Origin: Golubevia sp. BC0850
Taxonomy: Eukaryota > Basidiomycota > Exobasidiomycetes > Golubeviales > Golubeviaceae
Direction of reading: 5' to 3'
Length of the DNA stretch: 64,000 nt
NCBI GenBank assembly: GCA_012976225.1
Contig: JAAVVG010000033.1
Span: forward strand, 1-64,000
The notes beneath the pieces are model-generated. The model was not told the origin of the DNA and made no database searches. It was given only the letters and a program-made list of their open reading frames with translations. The position numbers and the translations under genes are program-made. Of this stretch, positions 12,549 to 24,883 are shown piece after piece; position 1 is the first letter of the stretch, and every line of letters begins with the position of its first letter.

Positions 12549-14007
12549 TCATTCTGTTTTCAATTCCACACTCCAATAAACAGGTAAATCAGTTTCCACT
12601 TCCACAGTTCCATCTCCGATTAGATGGTTTGAAGTAGAGAGCAAACCTCCTATCGCGGACGGAGTTTGACCGTCTGTAGAGGTGAAACGAAAGAAAGATC
12701 CAGGGAAATGAGTCATCCTGAAGTGTGGATTCATTCCGATAAAGTCGAAATCTTCTGCATCAGAGGAGCAGGGGTAAACGAAACGACACTTACCTAAATC
12801 CCATTCCAACCCTCTGGTTCTGACTTTTGGACCTGTTAGAGTTTCTCCTGCCGATGTTGGATAACCTCCGATCCCAAACGGTAGGACTCCACATGTTTTT
12901 CCAAGGATCGCTCGATTGTGCTTCAAGAGATGAGTTCCCTGGGGTGGGGTCAGAGAAAGAGCAACAAAATTGTCAGAGAAGCGAGTCACAGACTCAGAGT
13001 GTTGCTGCCGTCAGTTCACAAGCCTATCCTCAATTTGAAGGAGAGGTTCTGAACGTTTGGAGAAGTTGATGGAGAGCTGATAGACTCACCTTAGGTAACA
13101 GCCAAGTTACACAACCATCGCCCACTACGAAAGTTCTTTCTCTTTTCAGAAGTTTTCCTCCTCTAGATTCTTGACCTTCTTGAGGTGGTTCTTCCACACT
13201 CTCTCCAACAATGACTTCGGGAGCGAGCTGCCATAAGACATGTAAAGTGTGGGCTGTTTGGTCCAATCTTCCAGAAAGACCTCCGAAGACGATGAGTGAG
13301 AGCTGATCTTCGGGACAACTTAAAGACTCGAAATCCTCGACCGCCTGAACACATTTCTGTAAATCAGTTGAGTATTGAGAGGGTATTTTTTGGATCGGAA
13401 CTCCCTGAATGGGAGGAGGTTGAGATGAAGTCGAAGAAGGAGAATTAGTTGGCTTCTGAAGCTTCGGTATCTTTTGACTTCTAACTCATCTCGAGCCGAA
13501 TCAAGAAGCATTGAGAGAACAAACAATTGTCTCAAGAGCTCGCAAGGTGAGATTTACCTTTGACTTGAAGAATTCCAGAGTCTCTTCGGTCACGGAATCC
13601 AGATCTCCACGAATGGCGTGAGGCAGTGGCAGACGAGTCTCTTCTACCAAGTGAGTAGTTTTGCTGATCGAAGGTGAAGAATAGGGCATGAATTCATAGT
13701 TGGAAGCATTCAGAAGACGATTCGCTGCTCCATCCGCGCAGAGACGGAGAGTGGCTGTGACGAGAAGAGAGACGGGACAGAGTCAATTTGATTGGCTGTG
13801 AGCTCTGACTGATGGTACTTCTGATCTTTGAAAGTACTTTTAATTCAAGTGTGAAAGAAGAGGGCTCTGCTTACCATTCCTCCAAAGGGTTTCGAAGATT
13901 GGTTTCTGTTCTTGTGAGATTGGCTGATTGAGTAGAATGAAGGCATAGTCGGTTGAGGTTGAGATTGAAGAGGAGATGAGATATTGAGAAGGATCGTATT
14001 CTTTCAT
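12549..14007 (-). CDS. THI80: Thiamine pyrophosphokinase
   Basis: Five exons (14007-13875, 13754-13558, 13455-13090, 12938-12794, 12754-12549) join in phase to 348 aa. The enzyme transfers pyrophosphate from ATP to thiamine to make the cofactor TPP in the cytosol. Family landmarks appear in order: YAFILLNQPI at the start, LRLCADGAANRLL (usual form VCADGGANRLY), the substrate-binding IRGDLDSV, FGGLSGRLDQT (family GGxGGRxDH), then the C-terminal beta domain with GLEWDLG and a Ser/Thr-rich strand region. A proline-rich insert of about 30 residues precedes the STDLQKC segment, making it slightly longer than yeast Thi80 (319 aa). Start at MKEYDPSQYLI is preferred; an upstream in-frame methionine exists. 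Its promoter is shared with the auxilin-like gene. Confidence 0.9.
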
Positions 14008-14159
14008 TTTCAAGTTGTTTTGATGAATTTCAGAGAAAGGAGTGACAAGTCGGAAGGAAGGAGAGTGAGACCCAAGAAAGTCCAACTGTCCAACACACAC
14101 GACCAACGCTGCAAGGCACAGCTTTCTGTCTTCCATCCCAAAGGACAACCTTCTTCAAG
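14008..14159. promoter_or_regulatory. Short bidirectional promoter, TPK / auxilin-like
   Basis: Only 152 bp separate the divergent ATGs of thiamine pyrophosphokinase (14007) and the auxilin-like gene (14160). Both promoters and both 5' leaders must fit here or overlap the neighbouring transcript. I do not recognise a specific thiamine-response site. Confidence 0.5.
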
Positions 14160-17100
14160 ATGGATGACTTAATGTCATTAGATTGGCATTCGAAACCGAA
14201 TGGGAATAGCAATGGAGTCAATCGACAGCAACCTCAATCCTCCTCTTCATCTTCCGGCTCTAGCTTGAAGCCAACTCAACCCATGATAAGGAATTCTTCA
14301 AATCAATCTAATAATTCAACTTACAACTTCGATTCTCTAACTAGATCTCTCAACAACTCTTCTCCCTCCTTCAATCTCAACCCTCAAATTCAACCTCAAA
14401 GGAGTGGGGGAAGCAACACTTCTGCAAATCGCAACGCCAGCAGTAACACTCCTCCCGTTGCTAGTGCTTCATCTTCTGATGCCTTCTCATCTCTGCTTTC
14501 CTTCGATGGGTCATCTGGATCTGTTAATTCTTCGGCTATGAGCATGGCTGATAGGCAGAGGAAGTTTGAAGCCGACAAGAGGGAGAAAGCTGAGAGGGAG
14601 AGGAAGATGAATGAAGCTCGGTGGGGCAGTGGAGCTGGCTGGGAGAGCATGGACATTTCTGGGAAAAGGTGAGCTACTGATACGTCTAAAGCCTTAGTTC
14701 AATGGAGTTGAAGGCGATTCCCGAAGGGGCGTCTTGGTAGAACAGGGAAGGAGTGTCAGATAGCGACCCTCCGCTCGCTCTGACTTCTAGGAGAAGACTC
14801 TTCAGACCAGAACTGTTGACTGAAAGTAGAAAGATCTTCCCTATGAGCCAGGAGACTGTAGTTGACACCCTCTAGGCAGAGTCTAAGGGCACCATCTGTA
14901 GGACAAGAGGTACCCTTGGCTTCGATAACTGACCCCTGTTTTTCCGCTTTCGCCCTATCGATGTTCCATGTCAAACAGCTCTTCGTCATTATCCTCGTCT
15001 CCAGCACTGGCACCATCTCGATCACCAGTACCGGTCCCGACCTCATCAAAGCCGTCTCCTTCCAATTCTTCCTCCAAACCTCGAGATGTGTGGGACGAGT
15101 TCGATTCACTCCCAACTCCATTAGTCTCGAAACAAGCCAAACCTTCCCCTGCTATTCAATCCGACGTTTCAAGTGGAAGGACTCAATCCAGTTCGACCAA
15201 CCGATCTCCGCAACCTCAATCCAAACCGAAAGCCAAAAGTCACGATCCGTTCGATTTCGATTCGTTCGAGGATCCAGGTGATAGTCAAGGATCTGCTCTA
15301 GGAGGAGGAGATTTCGAAGAGGATGATGACTTCTTAGGATTCGGAAACAGTAGGGCGAGTAAGCCGGTCACCTCTGAGACTAGGAAGGCATCAATTGGAG
15401 AAGATGACATCTTGGGAGCTTTGGGAGCTCCAGCTCCTCCATCTCGCAAGACCAATCCTAGCCTGACCCCAGGAGGCTCTTCTTCATGTTCAAGAGTCCC
15501 GTCCCCAGCTGATGGATCCAGAGCTCAACTCCAATCTAGAAGAATTGGTCCTTCGTCATCAAACAAGAGACCAACTTCTCCTCCACCTCACATCGTCGGA
15601 CAACTAGTCGAGATGGGGTTCGGTCCCGTCGAAGCTAGAAAGGCTCTGGCTCAAACTGACAGTGGAGTCGACGTTCAAGCAGCTGCGGAGATCTTAGTTG
15701 GAAATCAAGGAAGCAGCAGAAGTAGGAATGCCGATACTGAAAGGAGAAGGAAAGATGTAGACGGCGAAGAAGGAAGTGAAGGAAGCGCCGAAGAAAGGGA
15801 TAGACAATTAGCATGGGAAATTCAAAGAGAAGAAGAAGAAAATATGAAGAAAGCAAGGAGGTTTGGGACTGGGACAAAAGGAGGAGACGCTTCTTCAAAC
15901 CAAGCTCAACCTCGAAGGAAACCCAACGTTCCTCCTAGAGAGGATCGAGAAAGGGAAAGGGAAGATGGAGATGGAACTTCAACTCCAGATTGGCAGAAAC
16001 AAGCAGATCAACTTTACAGTCAAGCCCAAGAAATTAGTTCCTCAGTTTTCAATAAAGCCAATGCCTTTTGGTCTTCTGCGAAAGCTCAAGCTCAGAAAGC
16101 TTTGGAAGAAAGAAGTGCAGCTCAACAAGCTGGAGAAGGATCTGGTAGAAGTAGTCCTGCAACCGGATCCGAAAAGGCTAGAAATAGGAGGTGGGGTACG
16201 AGTTCTAACAATCGAAGCGATCGAACTAAGGAATGGGAAGGGAAGCCTCGATGGATGGTTGAAGCGGAAGAGGCTGAGGCTAATGAAGGAGGAGCAAAGG
16301 TTGCCGACAATGGAAAACAAGCTGAAGTCAAGTCTGGAGAATTCAAAGACTCAGACGATGAGCAGGAACAAGCCAAGTCTCAGACGTCCCACGCGACAGG
16401 CAAACGGCCTCAAGAGAGAAGACCTCAAAGGGAGCCAGCATCAGAGGCTCGAACGAATCCAGATAAGGATGTTTGGGATCTACCGCCGGACTCTGGCAGT
16501 TCCAAAAGCAAAAATCCTTTCAACTCAAGTGCTGGCAAGCAGTCTTCGAGATCTACTCCACCACCTTCGAGAAGTACAAATCCTCCTAAAGCTGATCCTA
16601 AAGTCTCCAGGAATCTCATACCGGAAGATCAAGATTCTTCCGCATCTTTCATTCCAAGAGTCTCGCAGTTGAAACTTTCTGGTAATGAGTCTTTCAAGAA
16701 AGGATCTTATGGGGAAGCAGAAGCCTTCTACTCCAAAGCCTTAGAAAATCTACCTGAAAAGTCTTTAAGAAGGATTCCAATATTGAACAATCGTGGAAAC
16801 TCAAGGTTAAAGAATGGGGATAGTAGGAATACGATTAAAGATTCCAATGAGGTTATCTTGTTGATTTTACCGAATGGAGATCTCAATTCAAGGGTCTTAG
16901 CCTACAATCCAAATTCAGATATTGGTTTACCAGTCCATCTGACAAACGAAATCAATCTTAGAGATTCTTGGGCAAAAGCTTTATCTAAAAAAGCCCAAGC
17001 TGAAGAAGCTCTTGAGAAATGGGTGTCTGCTAGAAGTAGTTGGGAGAATTTACAAAGATTCGAGAAAGAGTTTGGAAGTGGTAAATTGGGACTTCAAAAT

Positions 17101-17752
17101 ATGAGAGCTAGTAAAGATGGAATTGGAAGATGTGAGAAGATGATGAGTAAGGGAGGCGGATCTAAGGAACCCTCGTCAACAGCAGCCTCCTCAAGTCGTG
17201 GTAATTCATCTTCAAATACCGCTAAGTCAGCAGCTGCTGCTCGAGCTTCACGCTCGGCAGCTGAAGCAGTCAAAAGAGCAGAAGCCGCTGGAAGAGAAAG
17301 AGTCAGAGCCGAGAACGCTGCTGCTGATGCTGAGGATGCAGCTAAGTTTGCTCTCAAGGATCAAGTTGATGGTAGAATCGATGACTGGAAGAAAGGAAAA
17401 GAGAACAACATCAGAGCTTTGATTGCTAGTCTGGATGGATTAACTTGGAGTGAATTAGGCTGGAAGAAAATTGGTATGCATGAATTGATTACTGATGCTC
17501 AGGTCAAAAAAGGTTATGTTAGAGCCATTGCTAAACTTCACCCCGACAAGGTGAGTGAAAATGTATGGCGGAGGTTCGGTAAAGGCTGTGAGACACGCTT
17601 TGCTTTGATATCCCTACGACTGATTGCTGTCTCTCCTTTTTTTCTTTCCCGTTGTACAGCTCACTGCCAAGAACTCAACGCTGGAACAGAGAATGATAGC
17701 CGCTGGGGTGTTCGGTGTTCTTAATGAAGCTTGGATCGCTACTCAGAATTAA
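14160..17752 (+). CDS. Auxilin-like UBA-TPR-J protein (Swa2 type)
   Basis: Exons 14160-14668, 14979-17550 and 17660-17752 join in phase to 1057 aa. Auxilins recruit Hsp70 to clathrin coats and drive uncoating of vesicles. The long disordered N-terminus carries short clathrin/adaptor-like motifs (DPFDFDSF, DVWDEFDSL, DDFLGFG). A UBA domain follows near residues 370-410 (IVGQLVEMGFGPVEARKAL). TPR-like helices lie near 730-880 (LKLSGNESFKKGSYGEAEAF). The C-terminal J domain reads KGYVRAIAKLHPDK, then GVFGVLNEAW in the last exon. The UBA-TPR-J order matches yeast Swa2. The HPD motif needed to stimulate Hsp70 is intact, and the last intron falls directly after HPDK. Confidence 0.9.
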
Positions 17753-18002
17753 TCGATCGCTCCTACTTGTAATCGTTCTGACCTTCTCATCACTATCTGT
17801 GCTTTGTTCCACATCTGCTTTATTGACAATCACACTTGAATCGCATCCGATTATTTATTGACGACCTGGTTCAGGAATCGAGCCAGAAGTTCGACCATTT
17901 TCGAGAGTCTAAGATCGCAAAAGATCTCATCGTACCGTCGCTCACAATCAGAAGTCAGACTGAAAGTTGCAGTCGATTTTGCTGTTCTTGTTACTGTTAC
18001 AA

Positions 18003-20666
18003 CTACAACGAACCCCACAATTTGAAAGTTCTTCCCCATTCACCACTAGCCAGATATTGACCATCAGAACTGATGTCAACGCTCATGACTTTTCCAGCAT
18101 CTCCTTTCAAGCTCCTCAACAGCTGCCAATCATCTGTCGACCAAATCCTGACGTAGCCATCATATCCAGCAGTCGCTAGATATAGACCCGATCTCTCAAG
18201 TTTGACGTCATCCTTTCCTTGAACTCCGTTAGCATTTCCAGTTCGTTCTGTCCTGTTTTCAGCCCTTTCCACCACATCCATATCCATGGAATCTCCATTT
18301 GAGTTCGAGTTCTTCGACCGAAGCTTCTCTTCCTCTTCCAAGAACGTCTTCTTCTTGTGACCTTCATCTTGAGCCCTATAGAATCGAACGTCAGCAACTG
18401 AAGATTTGTGTGCTGGAATGGTATAAATGTTTGACGTTTTCCTCATGTCCCAAATTTTAACTGTATCATCTCCTGAACCAGTTGCAACTTGATAACCATT
18501 TGGAGAGAAATCGAGGGACAGAATTTCTCTAGAATGACCATGTAAAAGCATTGCCGTCTTTCCAGTTCTAGTATCCCAGAGCCTTCCTAGAGCATCGAGA
18601 CCACTGTCAACAGTATAAAATTGAGGGGATGGAAGTGAGCGTAGAAGGAGACGAGTCATCGAACTCAGAGAAAAAACCCACTCACCCGCTTCCAACCAAA
18701 GCTCCGTCTTCCTGGAACTCAATCGCGTAGACTTCTCTAGAATGACCTTCTTGATTCAAAAGTTCGGCTCCAGTTTCGCAGTCCCATAACCTCCAAGTTC
18801 CATCAAATGAAGCTGAACCGACGTAGTTTCCAGAAGGATGGAATGCTGTCCTAGCAACTCTTGCCTCATGACCTAACAGAGTTCGAAGAGGTTTGTCGCT
18901 TTAAAGTGAATTGGTCAAGAAAGAACGTTGGATCAAAGAAGAAATTGTCAAAGGGAGAAAAGAGGTCAGAATCGACGTTCTCTTTTGCTAGCAAGACCCA
19001 AACAGAGAAGAGAGGAGGTTGAGGGCGAGAGCTTTCCTTCCTTCTCAACCATGCTTTCTTTTCCCCAGTATTTTTTCTCACTCACACTTCCAAGCTCCAA
19101 AGACAAACCTTCGAATCCGCTGCACCAGTGACCAGATTCACGCTTTCTTTACTTTGACCTATCGTAGCCCTAGGATGCCAAGCCAGACCACCGACTTTCT
19201 CAACATGAGCTCGTTTGATTCCTCTTTCATTTGCTGATGGAATGTCCCAAAGCTTGACTCCACCAGACCAGGATCCAGTTGCAAGGATTTGCGAATCAGG
19301 TGAGAATCTGACCATAGAGACAGGTCGTTCGGCTGCTAGTTGCGAACCTAGATTTGTGTAGTGCTGTGAGTGACAAAATATAGAATTTTGAGTAAAAAAG
19401 AAAGGGTGAGCGAAGGAAAGAAGAGAATGGCAGCAAGGTATTATTGGATCTTTGAAATTCGAGACTCACTTTGATTGGTTCGAAGACTTCCTTCCTTAAG
19501 GCAAGAATCTTTGCGAGAGGTATCGTAGCTTCAGTTTTCTGTCGAGTCACTCGTCGTTTCGCCCTGTGATTTGAGGTTAAAGAGGTTTCTCGAGGCAGTC
19601 AGCATGTTGTGGAATCTGACTTGCTCTGCGAAGCGAGACGACTGTCCTGTTGCCTCAAAGACTAACCTCTGTAAAGAGAACATCGCAATATTCTGTCGAG
19701 CTGTTAGAAGACCAGTAGAGCCTTCTGTATAGAACTCTTCTTCTTTCTGATAGTTGAAGAATAGGAAGGAGGGTAAGGAACAGTGAGATTAGTCGGATAG
19801 ATCACAACTACTGCCTCGAAGAGACCTTCTTAGAGCAAGCGTTATTTCAATTTAATTCCATTAGGAACTTCTTGAAGGCGAGAAACGCCAGGGGGGAGCT
19901 GTCTCTTGCCACTCCTGAAGATGCTCTCGAGACTTCAAGAGAGAGGAATGAGTCGAGACAAGGCTGTTGCTCTGGATGAGGATGAACACTATCAAGCTTG
20001 ACAAAGCTCGCTTGTCTTGTATTGTCTTGGGTCGTTTAGAAGACCCTAAGGTTGAGAGATGAGATGGAGAGCTGGAGATAGGATTTGAGCTCTCTTCACC
20101 TGTCCATCTGTCTCTTCGCTTTCCAAACGTGGCTCCTTGAGACAAGCTATCTCCTAAGAACCCCAATCACTAGAGTCATACCAGAGAGACATCACCTTGA
20201 AGCCTTGAGCTCGAGTCTCCTCATTCCACTGCCTCTGCCTCCTCTAACTCTATCCTCTCTGTCTACCCCAATCTTATCAACTCACCTCTTCATCATCATC
20301 CTCTTGCTCCATTCCTTCTTCTTCGACCTCACTATCATCTTCTCCCTCTTTCCCCACAATTTTCTCTCCATCCATTGTAACTTTGCCCATCTTCAAAGCC
20401 ACTTGGAATTTCAACCTCTCTCTTCTTTCAGGTTGTCTTTCAGAGAACTTGGTGATCGGTTCACCCATTTCTCTCAAAAGTGTCCTAACTTGTGCATCGT
20501 CTGTTGGAACTGCAGCTGATCTCATCCTTTTCCTTTGTTCTAACATTGCTGAAGGAGCTGATGGAATTCTTGGAGCTGAAACTTCTAGGTCATCGATTGT
20601 TAGACCTTGAGGATCTTGTTCCTCGTCTGATAGGTTGGTGATGTCTAGATCCATTGTAGAAGCCAT
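18003..20666 (-). CDS. PRP4: U4/U6 snRNP protein Prp4 (WD40)
   Basis: Six exons (20666-20286, 19746-19667, 19563-19470, 19363-19086, 18898-18686, 18603-18003) join in phase to 548 aa. Prp4 binds Prp3 in the U4/U6 di-snRNP and is needed for spliceosome assembly. The N-terminal SFM-type segment is clear: [20 protein letters not shown] followed by [11 protein letters not shown]. The linker helix [19 protein letters not shown] is typical. Seven WD-type blades follow (for example [34 protein letters not shown]). Between the last blades is an acidic Asn/Ser-rich insert of about 70 residues not typical of yeast Prp4. Intron 1 is about 540 nt; intron 2 uses a GTTAGT donor. Confidence 0.93.
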
Positions 20667-20975
20667 TCTTTGAATCGAGCTTTGAAGGGAGAGGAAGGAG
20701 GAAGATTAAGGACGGAGCGATGGAGGTGGTGGTGGGAGAGAGACAAGTATAAGAGGTTCGCAACTCGATCACTCGCAACAAGTTTACATCAAACACACAA
20801 GTTGAGACGATGGTAAAGATTCGAAAAATTTGATCTGAATTTCTGATGAATACAAAGACCCGAAAATCGAAACTCTCCTAATTGATTTGTTACAGACGTT
20901 TCCTTCTAGCCACCTCTCCTTCTTCCTAACACCAGTTCCCTTTGCCTCACAATTTCCATCCAATCTTTTATGTCT
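20667..20975. other. Intergenic region upstream of PRP4
   Basis: 309 bp hold the PRP4 promoter and the 3' end of the proteasome beta1 gene; both genes are on the minus strand. No further gene is seen. Confidence 0.5.
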
Positions 20976-22421
20976 TTACACGATTTTGTTCGATAGTTCC
21001 GGCAGTTCATCCTGATCCGAGAGAGCAAGTTCAAGCCAAAGGGAAAGAGAAAGAGAGAGGAACGTCAATATCAACCTTTCAAATTCCGCGGCCTCATTCG
21101 AAGCAGCATCAAGCGTCAAGGAAGCCTTGGTACCAATGACTTTTCGACAATCAGAGTAAGGAAATACTCACACCAGGTACGAAATGTCTCTCAACCCCAC
21201 TTTCATCGATATTCGCCATTCTAATAGTTCCACCACTACTTCCATCTCTCCTCATTGCCAAACTCAAAGCGTTCTTTACGAATTCTAGAGTCTGTTCCTT
21301 TGTCATTCCTTCTTTCCATGTGGCATCACAGTAACCGTAGATGTAGGTTGATCCGGATCCTGAAGAAGAGTAGATTAGAGGGAAGAGGTGATTAGAGAAA
21401 GGTGAGAAATGGGTGAGAAATGGAGGAGCAATAGGTCGAGTTTTGTCTCTCCTTGAAAATCCGAGGAGACTGAAGGGGTAGTCAAGTCTTGAATGGTAGA
21501 CTTCGATCATTGATATTGAAGAGAGATTTGAGAAAGGGAAGGAGATCCTGGTTGCTGCGAGTTCGCTGATCGAGAGCTGTACTTCCCTGAGGCTCTTCCC
21601 CATCTCTGATTGTTGATGTAGAGATCTGACTTTATTCCCTACCGAATTGAGACTGGGATTCATTCATCCTTTTAGAAGTTGACAGAGCTCTAGATCATCT
21701 ACCAATAGTCCACGTCACCTCGTAGCCCTATCTTCTAGTCCCATTCTCCCATCTTCTCTTCTCATTTCATCAATCTCGATGTCCAGCTTGGCTTATGAGA
21801 CTTTTCTTCCCATATTTCTTGCTCACTCACCTCCAATAGCCCAAGGTTGTTGGAACACTCCACCTCCAAGAGGAACGTTATAAACCTCTCCACCTTTTCT
21901 CTTATCCCAACCAGCCACAATGATTCCAGCACTCAACCTATCTTTGTTACCATAAATCATCTCGGAGAACATATGAGAGATCATTCCAACAGTTGGCTGT
22001 TCTGAATGTTGAGTTGCGAACATTGAAGAATAATATGAGACTATATCTGCTACTGCTTGAGTGTCTGCTGCTGAACCCGATCTACAACAATAGATTCTGT
22101 CTGAGATATGAGTGAGTTTATCTGTGACTCTGTTAGCCTGAGATGGATAGAGAGGAAGGGAGACATGGAGGATCAGAAGGAGATGATGATCTTGAAAATG
22201 GTCTAAGCTAGGCATAACTCACGATGTAAGAACCCATCGTTGTTCTGGAATCTGCACCGATGACAACACCACCTTCATATGCTACTGCCATAATGGAAGT
22301 CTGAAGGAGTGAGGAGAGGGAGATTGGTCAGAGAGAGTTGAGAAAGTGTTAATCTGCAGTGTTAGCTTACACCTAGATCCATTTCTCCCTTCTTGATTCT
22401 GGCTACATCCTGAGCGTCCAT
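20976..22421 (-). CDS. PRE3: 20S proteasome subunit beta1 (caspase-like)
   Basis: Five exons (22421-22371, 22300-22223, 22137-21831, 21359-21172, 21011-20976) join in phase to 219 aa. Beta1 is the caspase-like (post-acidic) catalytic subunit of the core particle. The 17-residue propeptide ends KKGEMDLG and the mature enzyme starts [11 protein letters not shown], with Thr1 as nucleophile. Asp17 (GADSRTT) and Lys33 (NRVTDKL) are present, as are [15 protein letters not shown] and RRDGSSGG. It aligns closely with yeast Pre3, including GTSIMAV. Intron 1 falls exactly at the Gly-Thr processing junction. The last exon codes only 11 residues ([11 protein letters not shown]). Confidence 0.95.
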
Positions 22422-22591
22422 GATGTTGAGGTTGATGTAAATGTTAATCGGAGTTGAGTTAGATGGATCTAGTGAAGGAGACGACTTTGTTGAGTTGAGG
22501 TCAAAGTCGATAAGCTTGGGTTGCAAGATCGAGGCGACGACTTCTCTTTCCCAACCCAATCACTCCCCCTTCTATCAACTAACTTTCAAAG
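22422..22591. promoter_or_regulatory. Bidirectional promoter, PRE3 / CNB1
   Basis: 170 bp separate the divergent start codons of the proteasome beta1 gene and calcineurin B. I looked for the yeast proteasome control element (GGTGGCAAA) and did not find it here. Confidence 0.5.
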
Positions 22592-23949
22592 ATGGGTCAA
22601 CAAGAATCTCAATTACTTTCAGATATCGAGCAAAACTCAAACTGTTAGTCTCAACCACCTTTCGATTAACTCTCTTCATCCCCTCCCCATTCTAACTCCT
22701 CTCTCGCTCTCCCTTCTCTACTCCTCTCCCCTCTTCCCCCCTCTCTTTTCTCAACCCCAGTCTCCGGTCCAGAGATCCAACGCTTAAAGAAGCGTTTCAT
22801 GAAACTAGATCGAGATGGAGATGGTTCTTTAGACAAAGATGAATTCCTTCAGATCCCTGCTATTGCCAACAATCCTTTGGCTTTAAGGTTAATAGCTATC
22901 TTCGATGAAGATGGTGGAGGAACCGTCGATTTCCAAGAGTTTGTTAAAGGTTTGAGTGCTTTCAGTAATCAGGGAAGTAGGGAGGAAAAGTTGAGATGTG
23001 AGTTGAGGAACGTACCAAAGTGGAACGGATAGAGATTAAATGAGGAGCCGAGGGGAGGAGGTTCTGTGGAGGAAGCTGAGAGCTTGAATCAGAACTATTT
23101 TCCTGTTTGACTGGGTACATGGTCATCAGCATGCAGAGAGGAAACAACAGTACAGATGGAGGAACAAGTTGCAGAAGCTAGGGTTTGGGTCTCGGTGCCT
23201 CTTGAAATCTGAATGCAGTTGTCTGTCAAATCATTCAGCTGGTCTGATCACTTCCCAGAGCAAATTGGAGTACTCTATGCTCAAGCAGCTAATGGTCGGA
23301 GCGAAACCTCAAAGGTGATAGGTGCTGCTCAAAATTCGAATCGACCTCAGAGACAAGATCCCTTCAGATACGATCCGCTTCTTGATCTTTGTCAGATTGT
23401 AGCAGAAGATTACCAAGTCTTCGTGATCTCGATTTCGTTGTGGAGGAGCTCCTACTCTCTTCCTTGCTAAGTTTCTGATCCCTCTCTCACCCTCCCTTTC
23501 TTCGCTTTCAGTCGCCTTCAAAGTATACGACATGGATCGCGATGGACTAATCTCAAATGGAGAGCTGTTCTTGGTGTTGAAGATGATGGTAGGAAATAAT
23601 TTGAAGGATCAGCAATTACAACAAATCGTTGATAAGACTATCATGGAGGCCGATAAGAATGGGTGAGTCTTTGTTTCGCATTTCCGCTCTCGGGTCTAGA
23701 AATTAGAGATCGGATCGAAACCTTTTAGTAGAGTATCTGGTTGCATCCAATTCTACTTTAGCTGTCGGCAGTAAATGAGTTGAAGGGTAGATCCAATTTT
23801 GTGTTTAGGGATATCGTTCGAAACTTACTGACTTCTGATATTTGCACCTCTCCTTCCTCAGTGACGGTAAACTAGATTTCGAAGAATTCCAGGATATGGT
23901 AGCAAACACTGATGTTGCTAAACAATTAACTCTTGAAGATCTCTTCTAA
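22592..23949 (+). CDS. CNB1: Calcineurin regulatory subunit B
   Basis: Four exons (22592-22643, 22761-22997, 23512-23662, 23862-23949) join in phase to 175 aa, the normal length. Calcineurin B is the calcium-binding partner of the calcineurin A phosphatase. The N-terminus MGQQES offers Gly2 for myristoylation. Four EF-hand loops are intact: [36 protein letters not shown] and, across an exon junction, [27 protein letters not shown] and the C-terminal LTLEDLF match the family. Exon 1 ends at a GTTAGT donor. Intron 2 is 514 nt, much longer than its neighbours. Confidence 0.95.
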
Positions 23950-24883
23950 ATGATCAAACCTCTCAACTACATCTCCTCAACCAATCTCCATCAATTCTCT
24001 CAACCTTCGACGCTTTCTATTCATCAAGCCCTCATCTTTCTTCTTACGACTTCATGTCCTCTCTTCGCTTATATTCTATTCCACAATATCTTTCATCTTC
24101 AACTTCTCAACCTCGTTTCTCTCCTTCATTTTCTCTCTCTCTGTCTCTCTTTCGTTCTCTCTTCTCAAAAAACTCCTCTGTAATGTAGCATTTCTCTTCT
24201 GGCTTTATCTTCAAACTCAAAAGAATCAATCGAATCATGAAAATCAGACCTGAAATCCCTGAGATGCGTTCCAGCTTGTGACACTTCGAATCGCTTGGAT
24301 TTGGTGCTCTCCAAGAAGAGTCTTTTTGGTACCTCTCTCTTCATGACAGAAAAAGAATTTGCAGATTCTTCTAGATGGCACTGAAATTGAGTAATGAGTA
24401 AATGAGTACTGTAATGAGTGACTGATTGCTGCTTTTGGATTCTCTCTCTTTCTCTTTTCTCTATCCACTCTTTACTCATCGGTCGGCCTCACATTGCACA
24501 CAATTCAACAAAATTGTATCATGAGAGGAACCAAATGATTGAACAGCAGGTATCCTGTTGATTGGGTGTTCATCTTACCTAAGTTCCATTCCAACATGGC
24601 TCATGGCAGCTGATGATCAAGGAGAGAATCGAAAAGAAGATCAAAGGGAAACAAGATCGACGGAGAGAGAGAGAGAGAGAAGTCAAAGAGCTCAATTGAG
24701 AGGCTTGGAAAAAGAAGAGAAGGCAAGAAAAGCCCGTGAAAATGAGGGTCAAGAAGATTTGAGACACAAAATCGAAAGGGAGTGACACTCTGAATCAAAA
24801 ATCACGCGATAGAGAGAGAGACTTTGTTCCCCTGCCGTCACAGTCTCTTTGATCGACGGTCCCTCAAATCGATTAGAAGGTGT
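23950..24883. other. Intergenic region with repeat copy A
   Basis: The first 230 bp are strongly CT-rich (3' region of calcineurin B). A dispersed repeat copy lies at 24518-24690 (listed separately), and a GA-run of about 20 nt sits near 24663. A 75-residue Glu/Arg-rich frame here is a by-product of the purine-rich strand and is not called. Confidence 0.5.
24518..24690 (-). repeat. Dispersed repeat, copy A
   Basis: This stretch, read on the minus strand, resembles 33757-33930 on the plus strand over about 170 nt. Shared blocks include CTCCTTGATCATC/CTCCTCGATCATC, then ATGAGCcATGTTGGAATGG versus ATGAGCaATGTTGGAATGG, and CATTTGGTTCCTCTCATGAT. Both copies hold a start codon followed by M-S-[HN]-V-G-M-E-L-R. 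In copy A this runs into GTAAGATG, which looks like a splice donor. No ends, terminal repeats or target duplications were recognised, so the element type is unknown. Confidence 0.6.

Noticed and set aside
24558-24785. 75-residue Glu/Arg-rich frame
   Set aside because: Lies on the purine-rich strand of repeat copy A; composition explains it.
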